From Tachypleus tridentatus (Eukaryota > Arthropoda > Merostomata > Xiphosura > Limulidae), in contig NC_134830.1 of the NCBI RefSeq assembly GCF_004210375.1, forward strand, positions 50,411,094 to 50,475,093: a DNA stretch of 64,000 bases, read 5' to 3'. The translations under genes were made by a program, and so were the position numbers. The notes below the pieces were generated by a model. It was not told the origin of the DNA. It worked only from the letters and a program-made list of their open reading frames with translations, and ran no database searches. Of the stretch, positions 10,301-23,400 are shown in pieces; position 1 is the first letter of the stretch; the number at the start of each line of letters is the position of its first letter.

Positions 10301-12062
10301 GATTTAATTACTTCTACAGACTTGAAGATTGTCACTTGTGATAACAATTAGTGAGACTAAAGGATTTAATTACTTTTACAGACTTGAAGAGTGTCACTTG
10401 TGATAACACTGTGTGATAACAGTTAATAGGACTGACGGATTTAATTACTTCTATAGACATGAAGACTGTCACTTGTGATAACACTGTGATAACAGTTAGT
10501 GAGACTAAATAATTTAATTACTACTACTGACTTGAAGATTGTCACTTGTGATAATAACACTGTGATAACACTTAGTGAGAATAATGATTTAATTACTTCT
10601 ACAGACGTGAACGTTGTCACTTTTGATAACACTGTGTGATAACAGTTGGTGAGACTAAATGATCTAATTACTTCTACAGACTTGAAGATTGTCACTTGTG
10701 CTAACAGTTAGTGAGCCTAATGGATTTAATTACTTCTACAAATATATAGACTCACTTGTGATAACAGTGAGACTAAATGATTTAATTACTTCTACTGACT
10801 CAAAGATTGTCACTTGTGATAATAACACTGTGATAACACTTAGTGAGAATAATGATTTACTTCTACAGACGTGAACATTGTCACTTTTGATAACACTGTG
10901 TGATAACAGTTGGTGAGACTAAATGATCTAATTACTTCTACAGACTTGAAGACGGTCACTTGTGATAATAACACTGTGTGATAACAGTTAGCGAGAGTAA
11001 AGGATTTAATTACTTCTACAGACTTGAAGACTGTCACTTGTGATAACACTGTGTCATAACAGTTAGTGAGACTAAATGATTTTATTACTTCTACAAACGT
11101 ATAGATTGTCACTTGTGAAAACAACACTGTGTGATAACAGTTAGTAAGACTAAATGATATTCCTTCTACAGACTTGAAGACTGTCACTTGTGATGACAGA
11201 TAGTGAGACTAAAGGATTTAATTACTTCTACAAATATACAGACTGTCACTTCTGATAACAGTTAGTGAGACTAATGGATTTAACTACTTTTACAAATGTA
11301 TAGGCTGTCACTTGTGATAACAGTTAGTGAGACTAAAGGATTTAATTACTTCTACAGACTTGAAGAGTGTCACTTGTGATAACACTGTGTGATAACAGTT
11401 AATAGGGCTGAAGGATTTAACTACTTCTATAGACTTGAAGACTGTCACTTGTGATAACAGTTAGTGAGACTAAATGAATTAATTACTTCTACAGACTTGA
11501 AGACGGTCACTTGTGATAATAACACTGTGTGATAACAGTTAGCGAGAGTAAAGGATTTAATTACTTCTACAGACTTGATAACTGTGACATAAAACTATTT
11601 ATTTTAGTTATAATTTTGACAGTAATTCTATAATTGGAAATATAAAAAAAGTGAAATTAAAAAGCATGCAGTATAAACCAAATAGATCAGTTTCACTAGA
11701 GAAATATAAACTGTGGATATTAGCAACTTTTTCAATGTTTCCTATATTATTTCTTTTCTATAAAGAACAATTTTATGCCTATAATTAATAAGTGATATAG
11801 CAAAATAACTTGTTGAATTTGTTTTTTCAGGGTGGACTACTTTGCCCAGAGTCATTTATTCAACCACTGGGTAAATGAAATCACCACAAATATGACAAAA
11901 TGTTATGTTCGCCAAAGTTTCGGCCACAGTTTTAAACCTCTCAATGTCAATGATGTGAGTGGCTTGTTTATCCTTTGGCTATGTGGTGTCCTAGCATCTA
12001 CTGCCATGTTCTGTGCTGAATATACTTTCAGTCAGGGATGCACCAAATCTTATCCAAACTAA
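1261..12062 (+). CDS. Ionotropic receptor (IR / delta-kainate-like iGluR family), partial gene of six visible exons
   Basis: This is a ligand-gated cation channel subunit of the plasma membrane, of the family used by arthropods for chemosensation or glutamate signalling. Six exons are visible: 1,261-1,364, 2,184-2,274, 2,996-3,154, 4,642-4,792, 5,889-6,106 and 11,831-12,062. The first five join in phase. They encode ligand-binding lobe S1 (WFPFVKVTRDG, then LMSPDDHQWGV and GMIGMVHRG), the conserved S1 stretch FALGPFAINYERHQVTD, whose arginine aligns with the alpha-carboxyl-binding arginine of iGluRs, the first membrane helix, the pore region and the next helix. The last exon carries the final helix (SGLFILWLCGVLAS). 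The SYTANLAAF motif of classical iGluRs is replaced by NFSGHLESSL, as expected of a divergent IR. Most of lobe S2 is missing between exons 5 and 6. That interval holds a LINE, a 500-N gap and a minisatellite. Ligand and subtype cannot be told. Confidence 0.85.
1836..2075. repeat. Tandem repeat, about 60-bp unit, about four copies
   Basis: The core 'aaaatagtcagtagaagtat' followed by 'gttgaattattaag' and 'acacccactgttattaatt' recurs about four times with small indels. It lies in the intron between receptor exons 1 and 2. Confidence 0.8.
2184..2274 (+). CDS. IR exon 2 (S1 continued)
   Basis: This 91-base exon completes the split serine codon and encodes YTLMSPDDHQWGV...GMIGMVHRG, typical of S1 in this family (tryptophan-glycine, then G-M-I-G-M). 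The acceptor is 'ctaacaaag' and the donor 'gtctgt'. It ends in phase 0 and continues directly into exon 3. Confidence 0.8.
2996..3154 (+). CDS. IR exon 3 (conserved S1 motif)
   Basis: 53 codons, phase 0 at both ends. It encodes EVDFALGPFAINYERHQVTD followed by MTNPLYVTHLAVLSGVP. This is the most diagnostic segment: the R in YERHQVTD corresponds to the agonist carboxylate-binding arginine of glutamate receptors. The acceptor follows a long T tract ('tttttttgaag') and the donor is 'gttagc'. Confidence 0.85.
3412..3577 (-). repeat. SINE family 1, 5'-truncated copy
   Basis: Read on the - strand it contains the SINE body and the tail 'tttgcgcgaaattca', and it breaks off before the tRNA-like head. 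It is diverged from the better copies at 23.1 and 26.2 kb. It lies in the receptor intron between exons 3 and 4. Confidence 0.75.
3624..3716 (-). repeat. SINE family 2 (short tRNA-like), diverged copy
   Basis: On the - strand it carries the 'gggtatcgaa'-like box and the 'gtggtgggcagaacacag' core shared with copies at 20.5 and 47.4 kb. It lies directly beside a SINE family 1 fragment. Confidence 0.6.
4171..4443 (+). repeat. SINE family 1, near full-length, with target-site duplication
   Basis: The tRNA-derived head carries A-box-like 'tggccagata' and B-box-like 'gagttcgaattcc', then a body and a tail of 'aaacaaagaaacaaac'. An 11-bp direct repeat 'acacatatcta' flanks it at 4,160-4,170 and 4,444-4,454, as expected for a target-primed insertion. 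Confidence 0.85.
4642..4792 (+). CDS. IR exon 4 (first membrane helix and pore region)
   Basis: The acceptor is 'ttctgcctag' and the donor 'gttcaa'. It encodes a strongly hydrophobic helix (VCLGVLLALLFLTIISASFV) followed by the loop with WVFLSLTNCWSFWRILLYQ, which is at the place of the re-entrant pore segment. It ends one base into a glycine codon completed by exon 5. Confidence 0.8.
5337..5750. repeat. Tandem array, 63-bp unit, seven copies
   Basis: Unit begins 'ttaactattatatccagact', and copies start at 5,337, 5,400, 5,463, 5,526, 5,589, 5,652 and 5,715. They are almost identical, so the array is young or homogenised. It lies in the receptor intron just before exon 5. Confidence 0.95.
5889..6106 (+). 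CDS. IR exon 5 (second full membrane helix, start of S2)
   Basis: The acceptor is 'ggtgtattag' and the donor 'gtaagt', a strong consensus. It encodes a helix (LILSAWLFAVFMLTVNFSG), then HLESSLMV and the start of lobe S2 (IQPLVEIGSMSEALLS). It ends in phase 0. The next visible exon needs a preceding exon that ends two bases into a codon, so something is missing between them. Confidence 0.8.
6655..8698 (-). mobile_element. LINE of the RNase-H-bearing Jockey/I-like family, internally deleted
   Basis: Read on the - strand, right to left: the region before the reverse transcriptase (RKAQKRAWDTFRRYPTL), reverse transcriptase blocks (SKPGKNLKIPSNY, ALTSCLCKTLERI, then FFDIEKAYDKT), a jump to the C-terminal part (FRKDRKEEVVLTRLRIGYS and a CCHC-like stretch), and a 3' untranslated part at 6,655-7,190. 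The palm block with the catalytic aspartates and the RNase H domain are absent, which suggests a deletion near 7,635. There are also stops and frame changes, so this is a dead copy. It lies antisense in a receptor intron and runs into the gap. The 3' part contains two tandem copies of a ~105-bp segment (6,919-7,024 and 7,079-7,183). Confidence 0.85.
8699..9198. other. Assembly gap, exactly 500 N
   Basis: The run of N is exactly 500 long, a conventional placeholder, so its true length is unknown. It separates a LINE fragment from a minisatellite, and it may hide a receptor exon. Confidence 1.
9199..11585. repeat. Minisatellite array of about 60-75 bp units, with a ~1.5-kb higher-order duplication
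   Basis: About 35 degenerate copies of a unit built from 'gataacagttagtgagacta', 'ggatttaattacttctacag' and 'acttgaagactgtcacttgt'. Distinctive variants recur about 1.5 kb apart: 9,199-9,380 matches 10,702-10,880, and 9,661-9,800 matches 11,182-11,320. The array starts at the scaffold gap and fills the intron before the last receptor exon. Open frames inside it are repeat artefacts. Confidence 0.95.
11831..12062 (+). CDS. IR last exon (end of S2, last membrane helix, satellite-encoded tail)
   Basis: The acceptor is 'gttttttcag'. After one base of a split codon it encodes VDYFAQSHLFNHWVNEITTN and the final helix SGLFILWLCGVLASTAMFCA. The coding frame then enters the 43-bp satellite (…EYTFSQGCTKSYPN) and stops at TAA, 12,060-12,062. 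The tail is therefore encoded by the first satellite unit. Confidence 0.8.
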
Positions 12063-12840
12063 ATATACTTTTCATCAGAGATGCACCAAATCTTATCCAA
12101 ACTAAATATACTTTTCATCAGAGATGCACCAAATCTTATCCAAACTAAATATACTTTTCATCAGAGATGCACCAAATTTTATCCAAACTAAATATACTTT
12201 TCATCAGAGATGTACCAAATGTTATCCAAACTAAATATACTTTTCATCAGAGATGCACCAAATGTTATCAAAATTGAATATACTTTTCATCAGAGATGCA
12301 CCAAATGTTATCCAAACTAAATATACTTTTCATCAGAGATGCACCAAATGTTATCCAAACTAAATATACTTTTCATCAGAAATGTACCAAATGTTATCCA
12401 AACTAAATATACTTTTCATCAGAGATGCATCAAATGTTATCCAAACTAAATATACTTTTCATCAGAAATGTACCAAATGTTATCCAAACTAAATATACTT
12501 TTCATCAGAGATGCACCAAATGTTATCAAAATGGAAAATACTTTCAGTCAGAGATGCACCAAATGTTATCCAAATTGAGTACACTTTTGGTCAGAGATGC
12601 ACCAAATGTTATCCAAATTGAGTATACTTTCAGTCAGAGATGCACCAAATGTTATCCAAATTGAGTAAGATGCACCAAATGTTATCCAAATTGAGTATAC
12701 TTTCAGTCAGAGATGCACCAAATGTTATCCAAATTTAATATACTTTTGGTCAGAGATGCACCTTGTGTTATCCAAATTGAATATACTTTTGGTCAGAGAT
12801 GCACCAAATGCTATCTATACTGAATACACCAAACATTATC
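12018..12840. repeat. Tandem satellite, 43-bp unit, about 18 copies
   Basis: Unit: 'aaatatacttttcatcagag' then 'atgcaccaaatgttatccaaact'. The first unit is part of the receptor coding sequence and contains its stop codon. Copies are more diverged towards the right, with the variants 'tttcagtcagag' and 'tttggtcagag'. Confidence 0.95.
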
Positions 12841-13540
12841 TGTACTTAATGTACCTTCCTTCAAAAGTATCCTGAGCCTTATTACTTCAGTAATGTCAAG
12901 AAGTATTAAGGACTGTTTCACAATGTAAAACTAAATCAGAAACATGTCTGTGCAGTTTTTACCTAGCTTAATCCTGATATGCAACTTTAGGATTTCTATC
13001 ATTGGTTAATAATTAGCTACTTACTCTTACATTTTCAGTTATATTTCATCCTTTCTCTATATCACCTTCACTAACAGACTTAGGATGAGACGAACTTACA
13101 GGAGTCAAAACAGAAACCTTTGAACAGAATAAATGGTAAAAAGTATTTAAGCTGGAAACCAAAGTTCAAGTTATAAAGCACAAAGATGATATTACATAAA
13201 AATTATACAGGAAATAAACTTTAATTCTAATGAAATTAATGTAGTTTGTGTTGAACATTATATAAAGAAAAAATAAATTAGATGTTTAAACATTTGATGC
13301 ATGAAGTTTCTATTGCAACAGTTAAAGTATAATTACAAAGAAATTGCTAAATACACAAAATAGAGCAAATAAAATATGAAATATTACATAGAATGATATT
13401 TTTAACGTTCAACATTTCATGAAAAAAGTATTAGAAACTGGCTTTAAGATTCATACACTACACCTCATGCCATTACCAAGTGTTATGAAAACTATAACAT
13501 GATCAATCATTAGTCTTGCACATAACAGTGAGACCAGTAC
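12841..13540. other. Spacer between the two convergent genes
   Basis: AT-rich sequence. I looked here on the - strand for the last secernin exons (the part after SGI..., usually ending in an HFFT.TPDP-like stretch) and did not find them. No other feature seen. Confidence 0.5.
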
Positions 13541-17261
<3,721 letters not shown>

Positions 17262-17589
17262 TTAAACAGTAACCAGCTTTGAAGTGTACAGTAAGTTACG
17301 TTATCAACATTAGACTAAGGTTAAAGTAGTTACAAACATTTGAAAAAAACCCAACAAAAAACATCTTGCACACAAGGAATAAAAGTATTAGTTTCTCTGT
17401 GAGACAAAAAAACCTTTACACATAAAACACTCAAAATGTTAAACTACAGTTTTCACATCTACTAGTTAGAATTCCTAAGTCTCAGCATCAAATTGATGGT
17501 TAAAATACACAGGGTGTATTTGAATATTTATATATTTGAAAAAGGCTGTTAAGATAATATGGGCAATAGAAAGGTGATAACCTATAAAA

Positions 17590-17925
17590 GTGTATTCCAC
17601 CAGTTTCAGAGACCTATAGGCACTATAACTCATGGTTGCTTATTCCACTTCGGTTCCCCTCAGTGGGCTGAGCAGATAGCCCTTTGTGGCTTTGCTATAC
17701 GAAAAAACACAAACACACGCTTATTCCACTAATTTCAGAGACCTATAGGCACTATAATTCATGGGTGTGTATTCTACTAATTGCAAACCTATAGGCACTA
17801 TAAATCATGGTTGCATATTCCTCTAGTTTCAGAGACCTATAGTCACTATAATTCATGCTTGTGTATTTCACTAGTTTCAGAGACCTATAGTCACTATAAT
17901 TCATGGTTTTTATCTGAAACATTTG
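17590..17925. repeat. Tandem repeat, about 48-bp unit, five to six copies
   Basis: Unit: 'tattccactagtttcagaga' followed by 'cctataggcactataattca' and 'tggttgtg'. A short SINE fragment has inserted into it at 17,650-17,718, splitting the array. Confidence 0.9.
17650..17718 (+). repeat. SINE family 2, 5'-truncated, with target-site duplication
   Basis: Contains the 3' half of the family ('gcagatagccctttgtggct' and an A-rich tail). The 12-bp repeat 'gcttattccact' flanks it at 17,638-17,649 and 17,719-17,730. The target is a unit of the surrounding tandem repeat. Confidence 0.85.
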
Positions 17926-18189
17926 TCTAAGCATCTCCTCTTTTTGTGTTATTTCTAGAACCGGAAGTTAACATTTTCCTAAACCTGAAATGAATTTCTG
18001 ATAGACACTTACCTCCCCTCATAAAAAGCTTTTCTGACTTTTAATGCCCTCTATAGGTGCAAATACTTGCTTGTTACTCCCACTTATTACTGCATGTGAT
18101 CATGTAGCAACCTTCCATCAACAGGAGTACTACACTACCCCTATTATAAACTAGTGTCCTCTCCAATAACGAACATATTAATCACTTTG

Positions 18190-18480
18190 ATCTTGATCAT
18201 AACTAATCAAACCAAATCACACCAGAATTGTGGAGGATAGGTGAAAGGAGGCAAGTATTTATCGAACATATATTTTCAGCATAGGAAATTAACTTCCAAT
18301 ACGATATCTTACCTCCTCTCAAACAATAACTAGAATCCCACACTGAAATGGTGGAGGGCTGGTGAAAAGGTAATCTCCCTTTAATAAGCACCCTAACAAA
18401 GGCATTGAGGTATGATAAATTAAAAAATATCTTAGTTGGAGACCACACCACTTATGAACCAGGTATGCTATTCACCCTGT
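18190..18480. repeat. Dispersed repeat copy (shared with 30.6-30.9 kb)
   Basis: Shares 'tatcg.a.atat.ttttcag', 'atacgatatcttacc' and 'tggtggagg' in the same order with 30,600-30,900. No protein similarity seen. It could be a terminal or untranslated part of a retroelement. Confidence 0.5.
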
Positions 18481-18619
18481 CATAACATGTCACCAAAATG
18501 TAAAGAATGGGAACCAAATAAAAATTACATAAGTAATGAGACCATCTAGTATAAATAGGATATAAGAGACTCTAAATAGGAGTTTAACCACAACCAATAC
18601 CTGGCAGTGTCTAGAACCA

Positions 18620-19003
18620 TATATCATTAAACTACTACAAGGTAACAAACATGAATACAGTGATTAGGCCACTGCAAGATAACAAACCTCAGTACAGTGA
18701 TTAAACTGTTACAAGGTAACAAACCTCAGTATAGTGATTAAACTACTACACGGTAACACCTGAATACAGTGATTAAACTACTGCAAGGTAACAAACCTCA
18801 GTACAGTGATTAAACTACTGCAAGGTAACAAACCTCAGTACATGATTAAATTACTGCAAGGTAACAAACCTAAATACATGATTAAACTACTGCAAGGTAA
18901 CAAACCTCAGTACAGTGATTAAACTACTGCAAGGTAACAAACCTCAGTACAGTGATTAAATTACTGCAAGGTAACAAACCTAAATACAGTGATTAAAATA
19001 CTA
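18620..19003. repeat. Tandem array, 37-bp unit, about ten copies
   Basis: Unit: 'gattaaactactgcaaggta' followed by 'acaaacctcagtacagt'. The array is cut on its right side by a Tc1-like element that begins after the TA at 19,002-19,003. Confidence 0.95.
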
Positions 19004-19810
19004 CACCATTGTGCAAATTAATTGAAACAAGACGAAAAATTACGATTTTTTCAGTTTTTTGCGTTTTATTTCTGAGAATCCAAAAATTACAAATTAATAC
19101 ATGATATGACCGTCTTTATTTTTCAGAAAATCATTAATCCACTTTGGCATCGAGTCCAAGTTGACTGCAATCTTTACTAATTTTTGGATCGTGGTACCAC
19201 ACCTCAATTGTGGCCTGAATTAGCTTATCTTTCGAAGTACAGTCTATTCCCCGAAGTCTTTCTTTACAAATCGCCCAAAGTTTTCAATAGGATTTAAGTC
19301 CGAAGAGTTTCCAGGCCAGTCCAGCACTTTTATTCGCGTTGTAGTCATAAAGTCATAAACTTCACAAGTTTCGATGTGTTGCACGGAGCCAGATCTTGCT
19401 GAAAAATGCCAGATCCATCTGGAAATCTCTTTTACAATTCTGGAACGACTCTTCTCTGCAAAACTTTGATGTACTGTGGTCCTCGCATCATATCTTCTAC
19501 GATATGTAATCCTCCGACGCCATAGTAGCTGAAAAAGGCCCCAAACATCTTCTTCAAGAGATGTTTAACGAACTGATTGATGTGAGATTCTCCAAGTTTT
19601 CACCTGGAGATCTACGAACATGCAGACGTCTTTCACCCTATACAAAGAAATGAGCCTCGTCACTGAATAACACTTTCCTCCATTATGCTTGCGTCCAGTT
19701 CTTGAATTTCAGACCCCATTGATACCGTTTTTCTTCATTGAGTTGGTAAGAAGTTGTTTTTTGACTGGTCTCCTTGCTCTTCTAACGCAATTTCGAATGA
19801 CGTAATATTC
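19004..19810 (-). mobile_element. Tc1-like transposon, 5'-truncated relic
   Basis: The left end is 'caccattgtgcaaattaatt' after a TA target in the 37-bp satellite. Read on the - strand, fragments of a DD34E-type transposase appear in order: RWGLKFKNWTQA, LFSDEAHFFV, RRLHVRRSPGENL, GIFQQDLAPCN, SSDLNPIEN and LWAICKERLRGIDCTSKDKL. The three acidic catalytic positions (SDEAH, QQDLA, NPIEN) are visible but spread over several frames, and in-frame stops occur. The N-terminal DNA-binding part and the right inverted repeat are not found. It is an inactive remnant. Confidence 0.85.
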
Positions 19811-20150
19811 CTAAAAATTTCGTCATATATCCCAAAAATAGATCGATTAATCAGATTTTTAAAGAAATATTTTCACTAAAAATTTGTTTGTGAAAATATC
19901 GTGTCTTTTTGGTTACTAGTCTCAATACGAAGAAATTTCATCTTCTCATCCTAAAAATTTCAAATATTATTTGTATAATCTCTAGAACCTCCTAAATACA
20001 CTTCAAACATTTGTTTTCAATAATAATTTATATTTTATGTTGCTTTATATACCCTAACTATGTGGGGTCTGTCAACTGACCAACCTCGTAATCATCATAG
20101 AAAAATTAGGAAATTAATATAAGTTATGTTTGTTTTCCTACTAGAATGAT
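19811..20150. other. AT-rich stretch right of the Tc1 relic
   Basis: May contain the eroded transposase N-terminus, but I cannot recognise it. No other feature. Confidence 0.3.
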
Positions 20151-20152
20151 TA

Positions 20153-20275
20153 TCCCCCGCTGGTACAATGATAAGTCTGCGGATTTACAAAGCTAAAATC
20201 AGCAGTTCGATTCCCCTCGAAGGACTCACCAAAGAACCCAATGTGGCTTTGTTATAACAAAATACATATACGCTA
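20153..20275 (+). repeat. SINE family 2, diverged copy
   Basis: 'cccccgctggtacaatgata', 'gtctgcggatttacaaagct' and 'gcagttcgattcccctcg' give A- and B-box-like positions, with the tail 'aatgtggctttgttataac'. Confidence 0.65.
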
Positions 20276-20511
20276 GAATGATTGCAACACGAAAATACAA
20301 GTTTTTAGTCTAAATAGCTTTAGTCTCATAATGTTGTATATTTATTATTTTTTTATTATATTGACCTTGTACTCGTACTAGCTAACATTACATAATGTGC
20401 ATTGACTCGGTGCACGTGTACTCATGTTACTGTATCCAATAATATGAAACTGATACGGGTTTGGCTGTGTGTTAGTGGACTAATATTTTGTAATATACAG
20501 CAACATTTAAA

Positions 20512-20635
20512 TCGCCCCCCAATGACATAGCGGTATGTCTGCGGACTCACAGTGCTGAAAACCAGCTTTCGATACCCGTGGTGGGCAGAGCACAACTAGT
20601 CCATTGTGTAGATTTTTGTTTAATTCAAAAACAAA
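20512..20635 (+). repeat. SINE family 2, better-preserved copy
   Basis: 'tcgccccccaatgacatagc', 'ggtatgtctgcggactcaca', 'tttcgatacccgtggtgggc' and an A-rich tail 'aattcaaaaacaaaca'. This copy shows the family most clearly: about 125 bp with a tRNA-like 5' part. Confidence 0.75.
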
Positions 20636-20944
20636 CAGACGAGCACTTATATTACTATACATTATGCATGTATATAGATTCTTTTCGTTTAGAAATACGT
20701 TATGAAACTTATTGTTTCTTAAAATATAGAACAATATATCAACAATTAAAGCAAATAAGTATTTCTTCTCGCCACGACCTTTGTACTCGGTTGTTGCTGG
20801 ACATAAGTTACTAAGCCTTTTAAAATTTCGCACATTAAGGATATCAAACACATTTTTTTAGAGTTTATATATACAGTTGAATAACCAAAAAAGTAAAAAG
20901 ATATGAAGTTCTTACTTTATATTCTAGCTTGTCAATAATGGTAA

Positions 20945-21205
20945 GCCTAGTATGGTGAGGTGGATAAGACATTGGACTCGTAATCTGAGGGTCGCGGGAT
21001 CAAATCCCCGTTGCACCCAACATTCTCGTTCTTTCAGTGGTGAAGGCGTTATAATGTGCGGTCAATCCCACTATTCGTTGGTAAAAGAGTAGTCCAAGAT
21101 TTGGTGGTGGGTAATGATGACTAGCCGTCTACCCTCTAGACTTACACTGCAAAATTAGAAATGGCTAGCGCAGATAGCTTTGAGCAAAATTCTAAACAAT
21201 AATAG
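20945..21205 (+). repeat. SINE family 1, near full-length, diverged
   Basis: tRNA-like head ('ggactcgtaatctgagggtc', B-box-like 'gggatcaaatcc'), the body 'ggtaaaagagtagtccaaga', then 'ctagcgcagatagctttgag' and an A-rich end. Confidence 0.85.
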
Positions 21206-22960
21206 TAATATGAATTCCTAATATGTAAAAAATTATAGACTTAATATTTTGTCATCACAAACATCTATTTTTAACGAGTGTTGTATTCAATATTCCACAT
21301 TTAGGTGTGTTCTTTTAATATTTACTTCTAAATTAAGAAATTAACTCACATATAATATTAAAGTTTCAATTATAATCTACAATTTGATTATAAAGTTATT
21401 GACATAAATTCATAAATTATTAGTCCAATAAATATTTGAAAGCAAGTCAACAATTGCTATGGCATGGCCTTTGAACTCTGACCCTTCGCGTTCCTGCTGA
21501 TGTGAGATGATTTCAACAGTTTGTATGTATTTACAACTAAAAAGAAGTAGCTAACTACTTGAACTATGTAGGCGTAGATTGAATTCGTTGCTTCATGCTG
21601 CTAGCGATGGGATTAGCATTATATTTATAATAAAATGTATTAGCTAAAAAGTAAGGACACGTAGCAGCGGTGAGTAGACGCTCGCGTTTAGACCAGTATT
21701 CGTTAGCTATTCGTAACAATAGCTATTGTTACTAGCTAAAATATATTTTAGAGTTGTTTCCCTTATTTAGAAATAATAGCGAAATACAGGTAATTTTGAA
21801 AATTATCTTAAAGCAGATTTCAAAATTTTAAATATTACAATTTGTAAAAGTGGACATGACAAACTTTTTTTTTTAATAATTAGAAAAATAATACTTGTAT
21901 TAACTGCATAAAGTTTGCAGTGCTGAAAATTACAAAATGTTCTAGAAACTTCACGTGGCTCTTGAATTAAAAGCAAGTAAGGCTGGTGAATGAAATCCTG
22001 AAGATTTATTCTAGAGGAGTACGTTGCTGAGGATAAAACAAAATATATTTTATTATGATTAAATGTCATTAGCTTAAATTCACTGTTTGGCCTCACCTTA
22101 ATTAGCTCATGAGTGAAATACTTAGCTATAAATATATGACAACAGAGTTTAAATAAATCACTCCACGGAGTGCTGTAACATGTTAAGTTTTTTTAAATTT
22201 TTAATATCTACATATAGCATACAGGTAGTGAGCGCTCCATCCCTGATCAGAGGATGAAACCATACAGTGCAGCAGTTTGGCATTATTTCTTGTAATTATA
22301 AAACAACCAAAACAGAAATCACAATAACTTTGCTACTTTTAATTTTTCATGCTGAATTTTTGATAACAGAATGTAAGTAGTTTTTGATTAATTAAATGGT
22401 TTCTACAGCAAAATTATTTAATTTAGTTTTTCTTCAGTTATAGAAGTTGATACTAGATAGCGCTATCCATGGAACGGGGAATAGGTGATAATGCATGGAA
22501 CAACTACTGGTTTTAAGTAATTTTCATGTCACTTATAAACCTATAAGTGTTTTAAAACATTATCTGTTAGTTAATTCAAATTAATTTTTATAAGTTTTAA
22601 CGCACCCTACTTCATAAGCAGTAGTTTTTTTTCGTTACCCTTACACTACGTTTCACATATCGTGTGATATACGGAAAATTGGATACAATTTATGAGTAAG
22701 TAATTTACTTGTTTATCTTTCAATACACTATGTTAATATTCAAGTCGCGTATGGTCTTGACACGATGTTATACTTTGTTCGTTCTGTCAGAAATCTGTGT
22801 TTGCTTCCATTTTAATTTTCGTAAATGAACAGTGTTAATTATATAAGCCTAATTAGATTACCGCTTAATTATTTTTTAGGAACTAGATTATGACATTACT
22901 TTCCACAACACAGTTTTTTTTAGCAAAGGTCCTTTTGGCATTAACGAATTGTTTGGTTTG
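21206..22960. other. AT-rich intergenic stretch
   Basis: No exon, transposase or reverse-transcriptase motif recognised on either strand. The open frame 21,803-22,096 on the - strand has no family resemblance. Confidence 0.4.
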
Positions 22961-22965
22961 TTTAG

Positions 22966-23066
22966 AATTAAGCACGAAGCTACACAATGGGCTATCTGTG
23001 TTCTGTCCACCACAGGTATTGAAACTCGGTTTCTAGCACTGTAAGTCCGCTGTGCTACCGAGGGCA
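22966..23066 (-). repeat. SINE family 2 copy
   Basis: On the - strand it reads as the family, with the 'ggtagcacagcggact' start, 'gagtttcaatacctgtggtg' and the tail 'agcttcgtgcttaattc'. An open frame across it is an artefact. Confidence 0.75.
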
Positions 23067-23125
23067 ACGAAGTGTTAAGCATTTTATAAATTTAAAGAAG
23101 CATTTTATTCTTTTATAGTTTAGCC

Positions 23126-23400
23126 TGGCCCGGCATGGCCAAACGCGTAAGGCGTACGACTCGTAATCCGAGGGATCGGGTTCGAATCCCGGTCGCACCA
23201 AACATGCTCGCCCTTTCACCCGAGTGGGCGTTATAATGTGACGGTCAATCTCACTATTCATTGGTAAAAGAGTAGCCCAAGAGTTGGCGGTGGGTGGTGA
23301 TGACTAGCTGCCTTCCCTCTAGTCTTACACTGCTAAATTAGGGAACGGCTAGCGCAGATAGCCCTCTAGTAGCTTTGCGCGAAATTCAAAACAAACAAAC
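23126..23400 (+). repeat. SINE family 1, full-length, well preserved
   Basis: Begins 'ggcccggcatggccaaacgc', has B-box-like 'gggttcgaatccc', the body 'tggcggtgggtggtgatgac', 'gctagcgcagatagccctct' and the tail 'aaattcaaaacaaacaaac'. It abuts the start of copy 1 of the dispersed repeat. Confidence 0.92.

Noticed and set aside
9483-11187. Several open frames within the 9.2-11.6 kb array resembling a repetitive protein
   Set aside because: They are translations of the minisatellite in various registers, with no promoter or splice logic.
12425-12664. Repetitive open frame with MHQMLSKLNIL-like units
   Set aside because: It lies wholly in the 43-bp satellite and is a by-product of the repeat.
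22888-23261. Open frames on the - strand suggesting small proteins
   Set aside because: They are reverse translations of SINE families 1 and 2.
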